Below, one piece after another: positions 14,339 through 24,069 of a stretch of DNA of 28,819 nt. Source of the DNA: an uncultured Collinsella sp. (GTDB lineage: Bacteria > Actinomycetota > Coriobacteriia > Coriobacteriales > Coriobacteriaceae); NCBI GenBank assembly GCA_905208975.1, contig CAJLRE010000018.1:1-28819 (forward strand), given 5' to 3'. The translations under genes were made by a program, and so were the position numbers. Within the stretch, counting starts at the first letter, position 1; each line of letters begins with the position of its first letter. The notes under the pieces are model-generated. The model saw only the letters and a program-made list of their open reading frames with translations, made no database searches and was not told where the DNA came from.

Positions 14339-14344
14339 ATTGTA
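14339..14344 (-). promoter_or_regulatory. -10 element placed for a leaderless kinase mRNA
   Basis: TACAAT on the minus strand, 6 nt before the kinase start, would put transcription start on or next to the ATG. No -35 is obvious. The same 210-nt divergent gap holds two GTGACA copies in one orientation (14384-14389, 14461-14466), the second followed by TCAC, possible regulator sites. Confidence 0.4.
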
Positions 14345-14542
14345 CGCGAAGCCGCGCGTGGTGGAGGGACCGCCTGCGCAACTGTGACATTCCTCCCGCG
14401 CGGCAAAGCGGCGTCGATCGCTCGCGCGAGCGGGGGTTTCGCCTCTGCCCCCTCGCACTCGTGACAAAGCTCACTGGTGCGCGCCGTCCGCTCCTGCGAT
14501 GATGCAATCGTACCGGGCCACGACCAACAGAAGGGCCGCCTC

Positions 14543-15481
14543 ATGACAGATATCGTCCACGTCGAAAACCTCGTCAAGCGCTACGACGATCTTATCGCGC
14601 TCGACCACTTTAACCTGAGTATTGCCCCTGGCGAGATCTTTGGCCTGCTGGGCCCCAACGGCTCGGGCAAGACCACGTCCATCAACTGCATCCTGCAGCT
14701 GCTCGCCTACGACAAAGGCACCATCGAGCTGTTCGGCGAGCGCATGACGCCCGCCCGCTACGACCTCAAGCGCCGCATCGGTGTGGTGCCGCAGCAGGTG
14801 GCGGTGTTCGACGAGCTCACCGTGCGCGAGAACATCGACTATTTCTGCAGTCTCTACGTCAACGACCGCAAGCGCCGCCGCGCGCTGGTGGACGAGGCGA
14901 TCGACTTTGTCGGCCTGGGCGACTTTACCAAGTTCCGCCCCGGCAAGCTCTCGGGCGGCCTGGCGCGTCGTCTCAACATTGCCTGCGGCATCGCGCACAA
15001 GCCCGAGCTCATCTTTTTTGACGAACCCACGGTGGCGGTCGACCCGCAAAGCCGCAACGCCATCCTGGAGGGCATCTGCCGCCTGCGCGACGAGGGCGCC
15101 ACGGTGGTGTATACCAGCCATTACATGGAGGAAGTCGAGCAGATCTGCAGCCGCATCATGATCATGGACGGCGGCCGCGTGCTGGCGCAGGGCACCAACG
15201 ACGAGCTCAAGCGCATGATTCAGATGGGTGAGAAGATTGTAATCGAGGTCGGCGAGGTTCCGAGTGCGGCGCTCGGTGCCGTCGCAAGCCTGCCGCACGT
15301 TCTGGACCTTTCGGCAACGGCGGGACAGCTCACGTTTTCGTGCGAAGCGAGCCCGCACAACCTGACGGACATTCTCGATGCGCTGCGCTCGCATGACGTG
15401 CCGCTCGGCCGCATCTATTCCGAACCGCCGACCCTCAACGACGTGTTCCTCGAGATCACCGGCCGCGAGCTGCGCGACTAG
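14543..15481 (+). CDS. ABC-2 exporter ATP-binding protein (LnrL-like)
   Basis: A 312-aa ATPase with Walker A GPNGSGKT (37-44), ABC signature LSGGLARRL (135-143), Walker B LIFFDE (155-160) and switch H192. The C-terminal extension beyond about 220 is typical of the CcmA/DrrA-type ATPases that drive ABC-2 exporters. The ATG at 14543 is chosen over an upstream in-frame codon because AGAAGGG (14529-14535) is 7 nt away and the protein then starts at the usual position. It is followed within 10 nt by two permease genes. The whole set, with the divergent DesK-like kinase and NarL-type regulator, matches LnrLMN/LnrJK of Bacillus; a lipid-active antibiotic or membrane stressor is a plausible substrate. 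Confidence 0.93.
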   Translation: MTDIVHVENLVKRYDDLIALDHFNLSIAPGEIFGLLGPNGSGKTTSINCILQLLAYDKGTIELFGERMTPARYDLKRRIGVVPQQVAVFDELTVRENIDYFCSLYVNDRKRRRALVDEAIDFVGLGDFTKFRPGKLSGGLARRLNIACGIAHKPELIFFDEPTVAVDPQSRNAILEGICRLRDEGATVVYTSHYMEEVEQICSRIMIMDGGRVLAQGTNDELKRMIQMGEKIVIEVGEVPSAALGAVASLPHVLDLSATAGQLTFSCEASPHNLTDILDALRSHDVPLGRIYSEPPTLNDVFLEITGRELRD

Positions 15482-15490
15482 GGGGCGGCC

Positions 15491-16678
15491 ATGTTCAACA
15501 CCATCATCACCACGGTCAAGACGCTGCTGCGCCGGCCGAGCACGTGGGTCTGGGGCGCTCTCTTTCCTATCGCGCTTTCCACGATGTTCATGTTTATGTT
15601 TGCGAACCTCAGCTCCGACGGCACGGTCGACCCGGTGCCGGTTGCCGTCGTGGCGGACGAGGCCTGGGATGCCTCGACCTTTAAGGATGTGGCGGCTTCG
15701 CTTGCCAAGGCAGGCGACGACCAGCTGCTCGATGTGAGCGAGTACGAAGACTTGGCTGCCGCGAACCGTGCGCTCAAGGCCGGCGAAGTCGCGGGCGTCT
15801 ACACGGTCGATGCCGCGGGCACGCCCAGGCTCACGCTGCTATCGAGTTACGACAGCTCGCGCGCCTCGTCGGTGCTTACCGACCGCAGCATCCTTGAAAC
15901 GGTGGCAAGCTCGTATACGCAAAATGCCGAGCTCATGTCCCAGATTGCCCAGGATGACCCGGCGGCGCTCGCCGACCCGGAGGCGGTTGCGCGCGCTCTG
16001 TCGCTCGAGGGCGGAACCCGCCGCGTGAGCCTGACTCGTGCCACGCCCGATGGCACGGTCATCTACTATTACGCGCTTTTTGGCCTGGTCGCGATGATGT
16101 CTGCCGAGTTTGCCGCCTTGAGCGTCGTCGATTTGCAGCCTAATCTGTCGGGCCTTGGCGCGCGCCGCTGCGTGGGCGGTCTCTCCAAGACGGCGTCACT
16201 GGCCGGCATTTTTGTCGGCTCGTGGCTGGTTTCCTTTGCATCGATGGCGGTTGCGATCGGCTACGTGCGCCTGGTCGTGGGCGTCGACTTTGGCGGGCGC
16301 GAGGGGTTGTGCCTGCTGGGCGGGGCTGCATCCGCGCTTGCCGCCACGGGCCTGGGGCTCTTTGTGGGCACGCTTCCCGTTAAGGGCGGCAAGGCGTCCA
16401 AGTCCGGTATCCTCACGGGCTTCGCTACCACGTGCGCCCTGTTCGCCGGACTCTACGGCGAGCCGGCGATGGCGCTTGCCGACGATGTCGCCCGCGCCTG
16501 CCCGGCCGAGTGCTGGCTCAACCCCGTCAAGCTCATCTGCGACATGTTCAACCGCCTGTATTTCTTTGAGGATCTGGGGCCCTTCGCCGTCCGCGCCGGC
16601 GCGCTCGTCCTGATGACCCTGGTGTTTGTCGTCGCCGCTACGCTGATCTTTGGAAGGAGCCGCTATGAGCACCTTTAA
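15491..16678 (+). CDS. ABC-2 exporter permease 1 (LnrM-like)
   Basis: A 395-aa permease of the ABC2_membrane_3 type. One transmembrane helix near residues 15-37 is followed by a large extracytoplasmic domain (about 40-190), then five helices to the end, the usual layout of LnrM/YhgE-like exporters. It begins 9 nt after the ATPase stop, and its end overlaps the start of permease 2 by 14 nt. The two permeases probably form a heterodimer. Substrate not determinable from sequence. Confidence 0.88.
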   Translation: MFNTIITTVKTLLRRPSTWVWGALFPIALSTMFMFMFANLSSDGTVDPVPVAVVADEAWDASTFKDVAASLAKAGDDQLLDVSEYEDLAAANRALKAGEVAGVYTVDAAGTPRLTLLSSYDSSRASSVLTDRSILETVASSYTQNAELMSQIAQDDPAALADPEAVARALSLEGGTRRVSLTRATPDGTVIYYYALFGLVAMMSAEFAALSVVDLQPNLSGLGARRCVGGLSKTASLAGIFVGSWLVSFASMAVAIGYVRLVVGVDFGGREGLCLLGGAASALAATGLGLFVGTLPVKGGKASKSGILTGFATTCALFAGLYGEPAMALADDVARACPAECWLNPVKLICDMFNRLYFFEDLGPFAVRAGALVLMTLVFVVAATLIFGRSRYEHL

Positions 16679-17870
16679 GACCGCGCTTCGCATGGCGCTC
16701 GCGCACCCGTTATACCTGCTCATCTATACGGTGTTCATCTCGCTCATGGGCGTATTCATCGCGGCCTCGGTGAGCTGGAACTCGTCGCAGCTTACCGAGT
16801 ACAAGCCCTACGACACCAATGTGATCGTGGTCGACCGCGACAATAGCGACCTTTCGCGGGCGCTTACCAAGCACCTGGGTTCGCGCTTTCACCTGGTCAC
16901 GGGCGTTGGTGACGACATGTACGACCTTGCGGATGCGCTCGCCAAGAGTAACAGCGCCAAGGGCAGCGCCGATTGCGTGTTCTTTATCCCGGAGGGGTTT
17001 GAGGACGATCTTGTTGCAGCCGCGCGTGCGGGGGAAGACCTTCCCAAGCTCGATGTGACGTACGGCTCCGGCACCATGGCGGCAGCGCTTTCGTCTGCCG
17101 AGGCCTCGCGGTGGGTCTCGCTCGCGGGTACTGCGGCGGCACTTGAGCCAGCTGCTTCCGACGGCGATGTCGCCAAGGCCGCCGAGCATGCTGCCGCAAA
17201 GCGTGCGGAGGTCCAGATCGAGCAGGTCAAGGTTGACTCGACTGCCGCCGCTACACTCGAGTCGTACTTCAACTTTGGCGCGTATGCGATCATCTCGTCG
17301 GTCATCGTGTCGGTGGGGCTGGTGTTCTCGGGCATGAACGAGCCCGAGCGCGTGCGCCGCATGGAGGCCGGTCCGCTCTCCGAGCGCCAGCGTTCGCTTG
17401 CCGTGTTCGCGGCCGCCGCCGTGCTCACTGTCTGTATCTGGTTTGTGTCGAGCATGATGGGCGTCGTGGGCTTTGCCGGCGCGGTCGCCGAGGTCGGCGT
17501 GGGCCGTGTGTGCCTGGCGCTGGCGGCAACGTTTGCCCTGGCGTGCACGCCGCTGGCCGTTGGCTTTGCCCTTTCGAGCCTGGGCGCGCGCGAAGAGCTG
17601 CTCAACGGTGTGGGCAACCTGCTTGGCTTGCTCATGACGTTTTTGGGCGGCGCCTGGATGCCGCTTTCGATGATGGGCTCGGCCGTGCAGACGGTGGCGC
17701 ACTTTGTGCCGACGTTTTGGGTGAACGACGCGATCGGCAAGGCGCTTGCCTCTGATTTGACGTCTACCGTGCTGGGCGACATCGCCTGCGACCTGGGCGT
17801 CACGGTGCTCTTTGCCGCTGCCATCGCCGCCGTAGGCCTGGCTCTCGCACACGCCAAATCCCGCGCCTAG
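16665..17870 (+). CDS. ABC-2 exporter permease 2 (LnrN-like)
   Basis: A 401-aa permease with the same plan as its partner: a helix near residues 15-37, an extracytoplasmic domain to about 205 and five to six helices, ending in an Ala-rich segment. The ATG at 16665 is chosen because GGAAGGAG (16652-16659) lies 5 nt upstream; an in-frame ATG at 16650 lacks such a site. It overlaps permease 1 by 14 nt, which indicates coupled translation and a paired complex. Last gene of the exporter operon; REP-like palindromes follow from 17881. Confidence 0.88.
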   Translation: MSTFKTALRMALAHPLYLLIYTVFISLMGVFIAASVSWNSSQLTEYKPYDTNVIVVDRDNSDLSRALTKHLGSRFHLVTGVGDDMYDLADALAKSNSAKGSADCVFFIPEGFEDDLVAAARAGEDLPKLDVTYGSGTMAAALSSAEASRWVSLAGTAAALEPAASDGDVAKAAEHAAAKRAEVQIEQVKVDSTAAATLESYFNFGAYAIISSVIVSVGLVFSGMNEPERVRRMEAGPLSERQRSLAVFAAAAVLTVCIWFVSSMMGVVGFAGAVAEVGVGRVCLALAATFALACTPLAVGFALSSLGAREELLNGVGNLLGLLMTFLGGAWMPLSMMGSAVQTVAHFVPTFWVNDAIGKALASDLTSTVLGDIACDLGVTVLFAAAIAAVGLALAHAKSRA

Positions 17871-17880
17871 CCACCTAGCC

Positions 17881-17934
17881 ATTGGGGACAGTCTTTGCCG
17901 ATTCGCCGGCAGGGCTGGCAGGGACTGTCCCAAT
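17881..17934. repeat. REP-like imperfect palindrome (GGGGACAGTC type)
   Basis: ATTGGGGACAGTC (17881-17893) pairs with GACTGTCCCAAT (17923-17934) with one bulged G. The inner part contains TTTGCCGATTCGCCGGC, which recurs with one change at 21553-21572 downstream of the next operon. Confidence 0.8.
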
Positions 17935-17969
17935 ATGTCGGCACTTGGGGACGCTCCTTTCCTGCCGGC

Positions 17970-18029
17970 ACTCATTGGGGACAGACTTAAATGAGCGATT
18001 TCACTCATTTAAGTCTGTCCCCAATGAGT
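17970..18029. repeat. REP-like perfect palindrome, 26-bp arms
   Basis: Arms 17970-17995 and 18004-18029 are perfectly complementary around an 8-nt loop. The 28 nt 18002-18029 (core AAGTCTGTCCCCAATGAGT) recur identically at 21592-21619. The form resembles the REP elements mobilised by REP-associated Y1 transposases, but no such transposase gene is in the window. It may also stop transcription from the exporter operon. Confidence 0.88.
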
Positions 18030-18056
18030 AGGTTGGAAAAAAGCCGCGCACGTCGC

Positions 18057-18084
18057 TTAAAAATAGTTCGCCCGGGTTTACTAT
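18057..18084 (+). promoter_or_regulatory. Possible promoter of the MacB-type operon
   Basis: TACTAT (18079-18084) is a reasonable -10; TTAAAA (18057-18062) at 16 bp is a weak -35. The leader would be about 35 nt. Confidence 0.3.
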
Positions 18085-18124
18085 TAGCCTAGAAAGTAGC
18101 AGGTGGCTAACAACGGGGGATAAG

Positions 18125-18838
<714 letters not shown>

Positions 18839-18846
18839 GCGGCGCC

Positions 18847-21513
18847 ATGACACCTCTCGCAAAACGACTCCCGCGCGAGCTGCGCCGCAATATCGGCAAG
18901 TACCTGGGCATCTTTTTGCTTATGTGCGGAAGCATCGCCCTCACGTCGGGCTTTTTGCTCGCGGCGCATTCCATCGGCTGCCTCATTGACGACATGCGCG
19001 ATGCGTACACGATCGAGGACGGCCGCGTGACTACCTCCTTCGAGGCCACCAAAGATCAGCTCAAGGCTGCCGAAGACGCGGCTGAGGACGTCGGCGGCGT
19101 TACGTTCTACAAGAACTTCTCTATCGACGCCATCATCAAAAAGGCGGCTGGCGACGACGGCACCAAGCGCACCCTGCGCACCTACGCGCATCGCACCAAG
19201 GTTGACATTGCGTCCTACTGCGAAGGCAGGCAGCCCAAGACGGACGATGAGGTGGCAATCGACCGTGTCTTCGCCACCAACAACGACCTCGCCGTGGGCG
19301 ATAAGGTCGAGCTTGAGGGCCGCACCTACACCATCTGCGGCATCATGACCCAGCCCGATAGCCAGGCGCTGTTCCTCGACAATTCGGACTTTACGGTGAA
19401 CACCATCACGTACGGCGTGGCCGAGGTCACCGACGCCGGCTTTGCCGCGCTTGAGGACGCCGGCGGCGCGCCTGCCTACACCTACTCCTTTACCTTTACC
19501 GATCGCGATCTCCCCACCGCGGATCGCATCGATGCGGAGCAGGATATGGTCGAGGCGCTGACCGATGCCGATGCGCGCGTGGACGATCTGATCGATGCCG
19601 ATTCCAATCAGGGCATTGGCTATGCGCGCGACGACGTGGACGGCGACTCCATGATGTGGATGACGTTGCTCGACATCATCATCGTGATCATGGCGTTTGT
19701 CTTTGTGGTGCTCACCGACGCCACCATCGAGGAGGAGAGCGCCATTATCGGCACGCTGCTCGCCAGCGGCTATCGCCGTCGCGAAATCGTGCTGCACTAC
19801 CTAGCGCTTCCCGCCATCGTAGGCGTGGCCGCGGCGCTACTGGGCACCGCTCTCGGCGTTGCGTTCTTTACCGAGCCCATGCGCGGTCTCTACTACGGCT
19901 CGTACAGCCTGCCGCCCTTCCAGGTGTACTGGAGCTGGGAGATCTTTGTGAAGTGTGCCGTGGTCCCCGCCGCTGCGCTCATCCTCATCACGCTGGTGGG
20001 CCTGCTTCGCAAGATGGGCAAGACGCCGTTGCAGTTCCTTCGTCACGAGGCGAGCGGCAAATCGGGCACCAAGCGCGGCCTGCAGCTGCCGGAGCGCATG
20101 GGCTTTGTCTCGCGCTTCCGCCTGCGCGTCTTCCTGCGCAACCTGGGCAACTTCGCCACGCTCTTCGTGGGCATTGCATTCGCCTCGCTGCTGCTGCTCT
20201 TTGGCCTGGCGATTTTGCCCACGATGACGCACTACGCGGACAACCTCGAGACGAGCCTGGTCGCCGAGCATCAGTACACACTCAAGGCGCCGCTGGAGCT
20301 CGAGGGCACTGCCGAGGAGCGCGAGCAGTGGTCGGCGCTCGAGCGCTTGCAGTCGATTGACGGCGCGCTGCTCTCCGCCGCCCAGGATGCCGATGACGAG
20401 CTTGACGACGCGGCCGATGCGGCGCAGACGGCAGCCGATGCCGCGACCGCATCTCCGTCTGCCGAGAGCCTGACTGCAGCGCAGGATGCGCTTGCTAAGG
20501 TCAAGGACAAGAAGGATGCGCTCTACGCACGCCTCGACGATCTTGCCGATGCCCTCGGCTGCGACCGCGATGAGGCCATCGACCTGATCGACAAGGCCTC
20601 TAAGATCGACACCGACAACGACGACATTCACCCGATCAACACGACCGACAACGGCGCGGGCGCAATCGCGCAGGCCGAGAAATATGCCGTTTACCAGCTG
20701 CAATACGACCGCGGCGATGGTAATGGCGAGGAGACGATTTCCGTCTACGGCATTTCATCTCATTCGCGCTATTGGAAAGACCTCAACGTCGGCGACGGGC
20801 GCGTCGTCTTTGGCGGCGGTCTGCTCGATAAGTTTGGCTGGAGCGAGGGCCAGAAGGTCGAGCTTCGCGACAAGTACGAGGCTCGGGATTATTCTCTTGA
20901 GTACGCGGGTAAGGACTGCATCTGGGGTTCAAAGTCGGACATGAATATCTATATGAGCATCGATGACTTTAACGAGCTGTTCGGCAACGACGCCGCCTAC
21001 TTTAACGGCTATGTGAGCGACGAGAAGCTCGACCTCGATGCTCGTTACTTTGCCGGTGACACCACGCCCGACGACATGCGCGCCGTGGGTGACCAGTTTA
21101 TCGGCATGATGAGCAAAATGATCGGCATGATGGTCGGGCTCGCGGTGTTTATCTTCCTGCTGTTTATGTACCTGCTGACCAAGGCGGTGATCGACCACAG
21201 CGCCCGTTCGATCAGCTACATGAAAGTCTTTGGCTATCGCGATAGCGAGATCTCGCATCTGTACATCCGCTCGATCACGCTGTGCGTGGCGGCGTCGCTC
21301 GTGCTGAGCCTGCCGGTCATTATTGGCTCGCTCACGGCCATCTTCCGCTCGATGCTGCTCGCCTACAACGGCAATATCGAGATCTACGTGCCCGCTTGGT
21401 CCATGGCTGCATGCATCGGCATCGGCTTTGCGACCTACCTGGTCGTGGCGCTGCTGCACACGCGCTCTATCAAGCGCGTCAGCCTGGCCGAAGCCCTCAA
21501 GGTGCAGGAGTAG
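18847..21513 (+). CDS. FtsX-fold ABC permease, 888 aa
   Basis: A large permease with two FtsX domains. A first helix at about residues 14-36 is followed by an extracytoplasmic domain to about 265, then three helices (about 268-295, 315-340 and 364-386) after a GLLASGYRRREI-like loop. A helix at about 431-458 leads to a second extracytoplasmic domain (about 459-755), closed by three helices (757-782, 808-830, 852-872). The second ectodomain contains a very acidic, Ala/Asp-rich stretch (about 515-585) likely to form a coiled coil. The frame is open upstream inside the ATPase gene, but ATG 18847 gives the normal N-terminus and follows TAGGCGG. With the preceding ATPase it forms a complete DUF/YknZ-like transporter. 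REP-like palindromes lie directly after the stop. Confidence 0.92.
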   Translation: MTPLAKRLPRELRRNIGKYLGIFLLMCGSIALTSGFLLAAHSIGCLIDDMRDAYTIEDGRVTTSFEATKDQLKAAEDAAEDVGGVTFYKNFSIDAIIKKAAGDDGTKRTLRTYAHRTKVDIASYCEGRQPKTDDEVAIDRVFATNNDLAVGDKVELEGRTYTICGIMTQPDSQALFLDNSDFTVNTITYGVAEVTDAGFAALEDAGGAPAYTYSFTFTDRDLPTADRIDAEQDMVEALTDADARVDDLIDADSNQGIGYARDDVDGDSMMWMTLLDIIIVIMAFVFVVLTDATIEEESAIIGTLLASGYRRREIVLHYLALPAIVGVAAALLGTALGVAFFTEPMRGLYYGSYSLPPFQVYWSWEIFVKCAVVPAAALILITLVGLLRKMGKTPLQFLRHEASGKSGTKRGLQLPERMGFVSRFRLRVFLRNLGNFATLFVGIAFASLLLLFGLAILPTMTHYADNLETSLVAEHQYTLKAPLELEGTAEEREQWSALERLQSIDGALLSAAQDADDELDDAADAAQTAADAATASPSAESLTAAQDALAKVKDKKDALYARLDDLADALGCDRDEAIDLIDKASKIDTDNDDIHPINTTDNGAGAIAQAEKYAVYQLQYDRGDGNGEETISVYGISSHSRYWKDLNVGDGRVVFGGGLLDKFGWSEGQKVELRDKYEARDYSLEYAGKDCIWGSKSDMNIYMSIDDFNELFGNDAAYFNGYVSDEKLDLDARYFAGDTTPDDMRAVGDQFIGMMSKMIGMMVGLAVFIFLLFMYLLTKAVIDHSARSISYMKVFGYRDSEISHLYIRSITLCVAASLVLSLPVIIGSLTAIFRSMLLAYNGNIEIYVPAWSMAACIGIGFATYLVVALLHTRSIKRVSLAEALKVQE

Positions 21514-21620
21514 TCATTGGGGACGTTCTTAAACGACTAGTCGTTGGGGACAGTCTTTGCCGGATCGCCGGCTCGCTGGCCGGGCGGCAAGCACTCATTT
21601 AAGTCTGTCCCCAATGAGTG
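21514..21620. repeat. Composite REP-like repeat block
   Basis: Three half-elements are joined here: TCATTGGGGACGTTCTTAAA (from 21514), TTGGGGACAGTCTTTGCCGG (from 21544) and the palindrome end 21592-21620. The last two match the blocks at 17881 and 18002 on the other side of the ABC operon, in the same orientation. TTGGGGACAG and CTGTCCCCAA can still pair at the outside. It looks like a recombinant or decayed REP cluster. Confidence 0.8.
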
Positions 21621-21641
21621 CCTAGCGACTCGGCGTTGCGC

Positions 21642-21672
21642 TTGACTTCAACCCCACTTCAACGGGTACCAT
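21642..21672 (+). promoter_or_regulatory. Candidate 19-bp-spacer promoter of the DUF362 gene
   Basis: TTGACT (21642-21647) and TACCAT (21667-21672) are separated by 19 bp, as in promoters activated by MerR-family regulators. The spacer holds ACTTCAAC twice (21645-21652, 21656-21663), 11 bp apart. No MerR gene is in the window. Confidence 0.42.
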
Positions 21673-21714
21673 CCTCTATGTCTGTAACGCCATATAGACC
21701 GAGGGGATAGATCT

Positions 21715-22920
21715 ATGACCGCAACCGCACCCGCAGCACCGGCAAAGGTGTACTTCACCAACCTGCGCACGCATGCTCGCGAGAGCCAGCTCGACAAACT
21801 CAAACGCCTCATTCGCCGCGCCGGCATTGAGCAGATCGACTTCGAGAACAAGTTCGTCGCTATCAAGATTCACTTTGGCGAGCTGGGTAACCTGAGCTTT
21901 CTGCGCCCAAACTACGCCCGCGCCGTCGCAGACGTCGTGAAGGAGCTGGGCGGCAAACCCTTCCTCACCGACTGCAACACGCTCTATGTGGGCAGCCGCA
22001 AAAACGCGCTCGAGCACATCGACACCGCCTACCAGAACGGCTTTACCCCGTATGCCACGGGTTGCCAGATCATCATCGCCGACGGCCTCAAGGGCACCGA
22101 CGAGGCGCTCGTTCCGGTCGAGGGCGGCGAGTACGTGCGCGAGGCAAAGATCGGCCAGGCACTCATGGACGCCGACATCGTGATTAGCCTCACCCACTTT
22201 AAGGGCCATGAGCAGGCCGGCTTTGGCGGCGCCATGAAGAACTTGGGTATGGGCGGCGGTAGCCGTGCCGGCAAGATGGAGCAGCACGCCGCTGGCAAGC
22301 CGAGCGTCGATACCACCAACTGCGTTGGCTGCCGTGCCTGCGAGAAGATATGCGCGCACAGCGCCATCACGTTTGACGGTACGCGTGAGCGCGAGCTTGC
22401 CAACGGCAGCACTCGCACGGTTCATGTGGCTGCCATCGACCACGATCGCTGCGTGGGCTGCGGACGCTGCATTGCGGCGTGCAACCAGGACTGCATCAAG
22501 CCCGACTATGATGCCGCGGCCGACGTACTCAACTACAAGATCGCTGAGTACACCAAGGCCATCGTCGACGGCCGCCCGAGCTTCCACATCTCGCTCGCCA
22601 TGGACATCAGCCCCAACTGCGACTGCCATCCCGAGAATGACACGCCCATCGTCAACGACATCGGCATGTTCGCGAGCTTCGACCCGGTCGCCATCGACCA
22701 GGCCTGCGCCGACGCCGTCCTGGCGTCCGAGCCGCTGCCTAACACCGAGCTTACCGACAGCGCGGCCAAGATGGAGCATAATCACGAGCATCTGGAGGGC
22801 GAGCAGGCCAAGGATCCCTTCTGCATCACGCATCCCGACACCGACTGGCGCGCGTGCATCGCGCATGCCGAGAAGATCGGCCTGGGCACGAGCAAGTACG
22901 AGCTCATCGAGGTCAAGTAG
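21715..22920 (+). CDS. DUF362 domain protein with two 4Fe-4S clusters
   Basis: A 401-aa iron-sulfur protein. The DUF362 domain spans most of residues 1-195 and continues after about 265; between them lies a ferredoxin insert with C203, C206, C209, C213 (CVGCRACEKIC) and C246, C249, C252, C256 (CVGCGRCIAAC). DUF362 ferredoxin proteins are widespread in anaerobes and are thought to be oxidoreductases, but reaction and partner are not established. A His-rich stretch HNHEH near residue 355 could bind metal. GAGGGG (21701-21706) is the ribosome site, 8 nt from the ATG. Monocistronic, with a terminator hairpin after the stop. It may share ferredoxin with the hydrogenase; that is inference. Confidence 0.9.
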   Translation: MTATAPAAPAKVYFTNLRTHARESQLDKLKRLIRRAGIEQIDFENKFVAIKIHFGELGNLSFLRPNYARAVADVVKELGGKPFLTDCNTLYVGSRKNALEHIDTAYQNGFTPYATGCQIIIADGLKGTDEALVPVEGGEYVREAKIGQALMDADIVISLTHFKGHEQAGFGGAMKNLGMGGGSRAGKMEQHAAGKPSVDTTNCVGCRACEKICAHSAITFDGTRERELANGSTRTVHVAAIDHDRCVGCGRCIAACNQDCIKPDYDAAADVLNYKIAEYTKAIVDGRPSFHISLAMDISPNCDCHPENDTPIVNDIGMFASFDPVAIDQACADAVLASEPLPNTELTDSAAKMEHNHEHLEGEQAKDPFCITHPDTDWRACIAHAEKIGLGTSKYELIEVK

Positions 22921-22967
22921 CATCTAGCTATTGGACAAATCAAGCGCTTTTGTAGCGCAGCGTTAGC

Positions 22968-23006
22968 AAAAGCCGCCCGTGAGCACAGTGCCCACGGGCG
23001 GCTTTT
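22968..23006. terminator. Bidirectional terminator between DUF362 gene and hydrolase gene
   Basis: A perfect 14-bp stem AAAAGCCGCCCGTG (22968-22981) with CACGGGCGGCTTTT (22993-23006), A-run on one side and T-run on the other, so it can end transcripts from both directions. It sits between two convergent genes. Confidence 0.88.
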
Positions 23007-23083
23007 CAGAAGTGCGGTGAAAAATCGAATACCGCCGACTACAAACCGATTTTTGGCAACAAACCCCAGACGTTGCTTTTTGC

Positions 23084-24049
23084 CTAAAAATTCTTGTCGA
23101 GGAAGTCATCGACCGTATTCCAGTAGAGCTCGGGGTCAACTTGCGCACTCTTGGCGTGGGTGGCGCCATGGATGGTGAGCTTTTGCTTGACCTTGCTGGC
23201 GCACGCGTCGTAGTTTTGGTCGAGCATGTCGTACGGCACAAAGGTGTCCTGGTCGCCGTGGATAAACAGCATGGGAACCGTCGCGTGTTTGAGTTGCTCC
23301 ACACTGCTCGCCTTATGAAAGTCGTAGCCCGCGCGCACGTTGCACACCAAGTTTGCTACATCGAGCAAGGGAAAGCTGGGCAGCCCGAACACGTCCTTGA
23401 GCTGCAGAGAAAACTCGTCCCAAACACTCGTATAACCACAGTCCTCGATAATGCATTTCACGTTTGCGGGCAGAGATTCCCCCGCGACGTCCATGGCGGT
23501 TGCCGCACCCATCGACTCGCCAAAGACCAGGATGCGCGCCTCGGGGTCAGCCTGAACGATCCGCCCAATCCATGCAACGACATCGAGCCGCTCGGGCCAA
23601 CCCATGCCGATATAGTCGCCGCCGGAGCGCTCGTGGGCGCGGGCGGCGGGTGCGAGTACGTTCATGCCGCGGTCGTGGAATCGTTTGACGTATCGGGCCA
23701 TGCCGATGGGCTCATCGGTGTATCCGTGTAGGCAGATAGCGTAATTGTGCGTGCTCTCTGGGGCGGCAAAATACCAAGCGGCAAGTTCGGTTCCGTCATC
23801 TGCGGTGAGGCTGCTGCTCTCGCGGTTCTCTTTAAACCATGCCCGCGCCTCGGTTCCCTCGGCATCCGGCTGCTCACTTTCTTTGTCGTCCTTGCCGTCC
23901 TGCATCATCTTCATGGTGTATGGCGCGCGGGGATTCAGCGCGAAGTCAAACAGAAAGTTGCCGGCAAATCCGAGCAGCGCAATGACAACCACCAGTGCAA
24001 CGATGTCGGCTATCTTGAGCTTTCGATGGGAATGTGCGTTTTGAGCCAT
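23084..24049 (-). CDS. Membrane-anchored alpha/beta hydrolase
   Basis: A 321-aa serine hydrolase of the BAAT/YqkD-like alpha/beta family. One N-terminal transmembrane helix (about 13-36) with a basic, cytoplasmic N-terminus places the catalytic domain outside the membrane. The nucleophile elbow is GESMG (S179), the acid probably D268 in HGDQDTFVP, the base H298 in GATHAKS; the oxyanion stretch is CLHGYTD (107-113). This completes a catalytic triad, so it should be an active esterase or related enzyme; the substrate is unknown. The ATG at 24049 follows AGGAGA by about 8 nt. Monocistronic. Its promoter region carries three palindromes, pointing to a repressor. Confidence 0.92.
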   Translation of the reverse strand: MAQNAHSHRKLKIADIVALVVVIALLGFAGNFLFDFALNPRAPYTMKMMQDGKDDKESEQPDAEGTEARAWFKENRESSSLTADDGTELAAWYFAAPESTHNYAICLHGYTDEPIGMARYVKRFHDRGMNVLAPAARAHERSGGDYIGMGWPERLDVVAWIGRIVQADPEARILVFGESMGAATAMDVAGESLPANVKCIIEDCGYTSVWDEFSLQLKDVFGLPSFPLLDVANLVCNVRAGYDFHKASSVEQLKHATVPMLFIHGDQDTFVPYDMLDQNYDACASKVKQKLTIHGATHAKSAQVDPELYWNTVDDFLDKNF

Positions 24050-24069
24050 GCGGTATTCTCCTATAAGAT

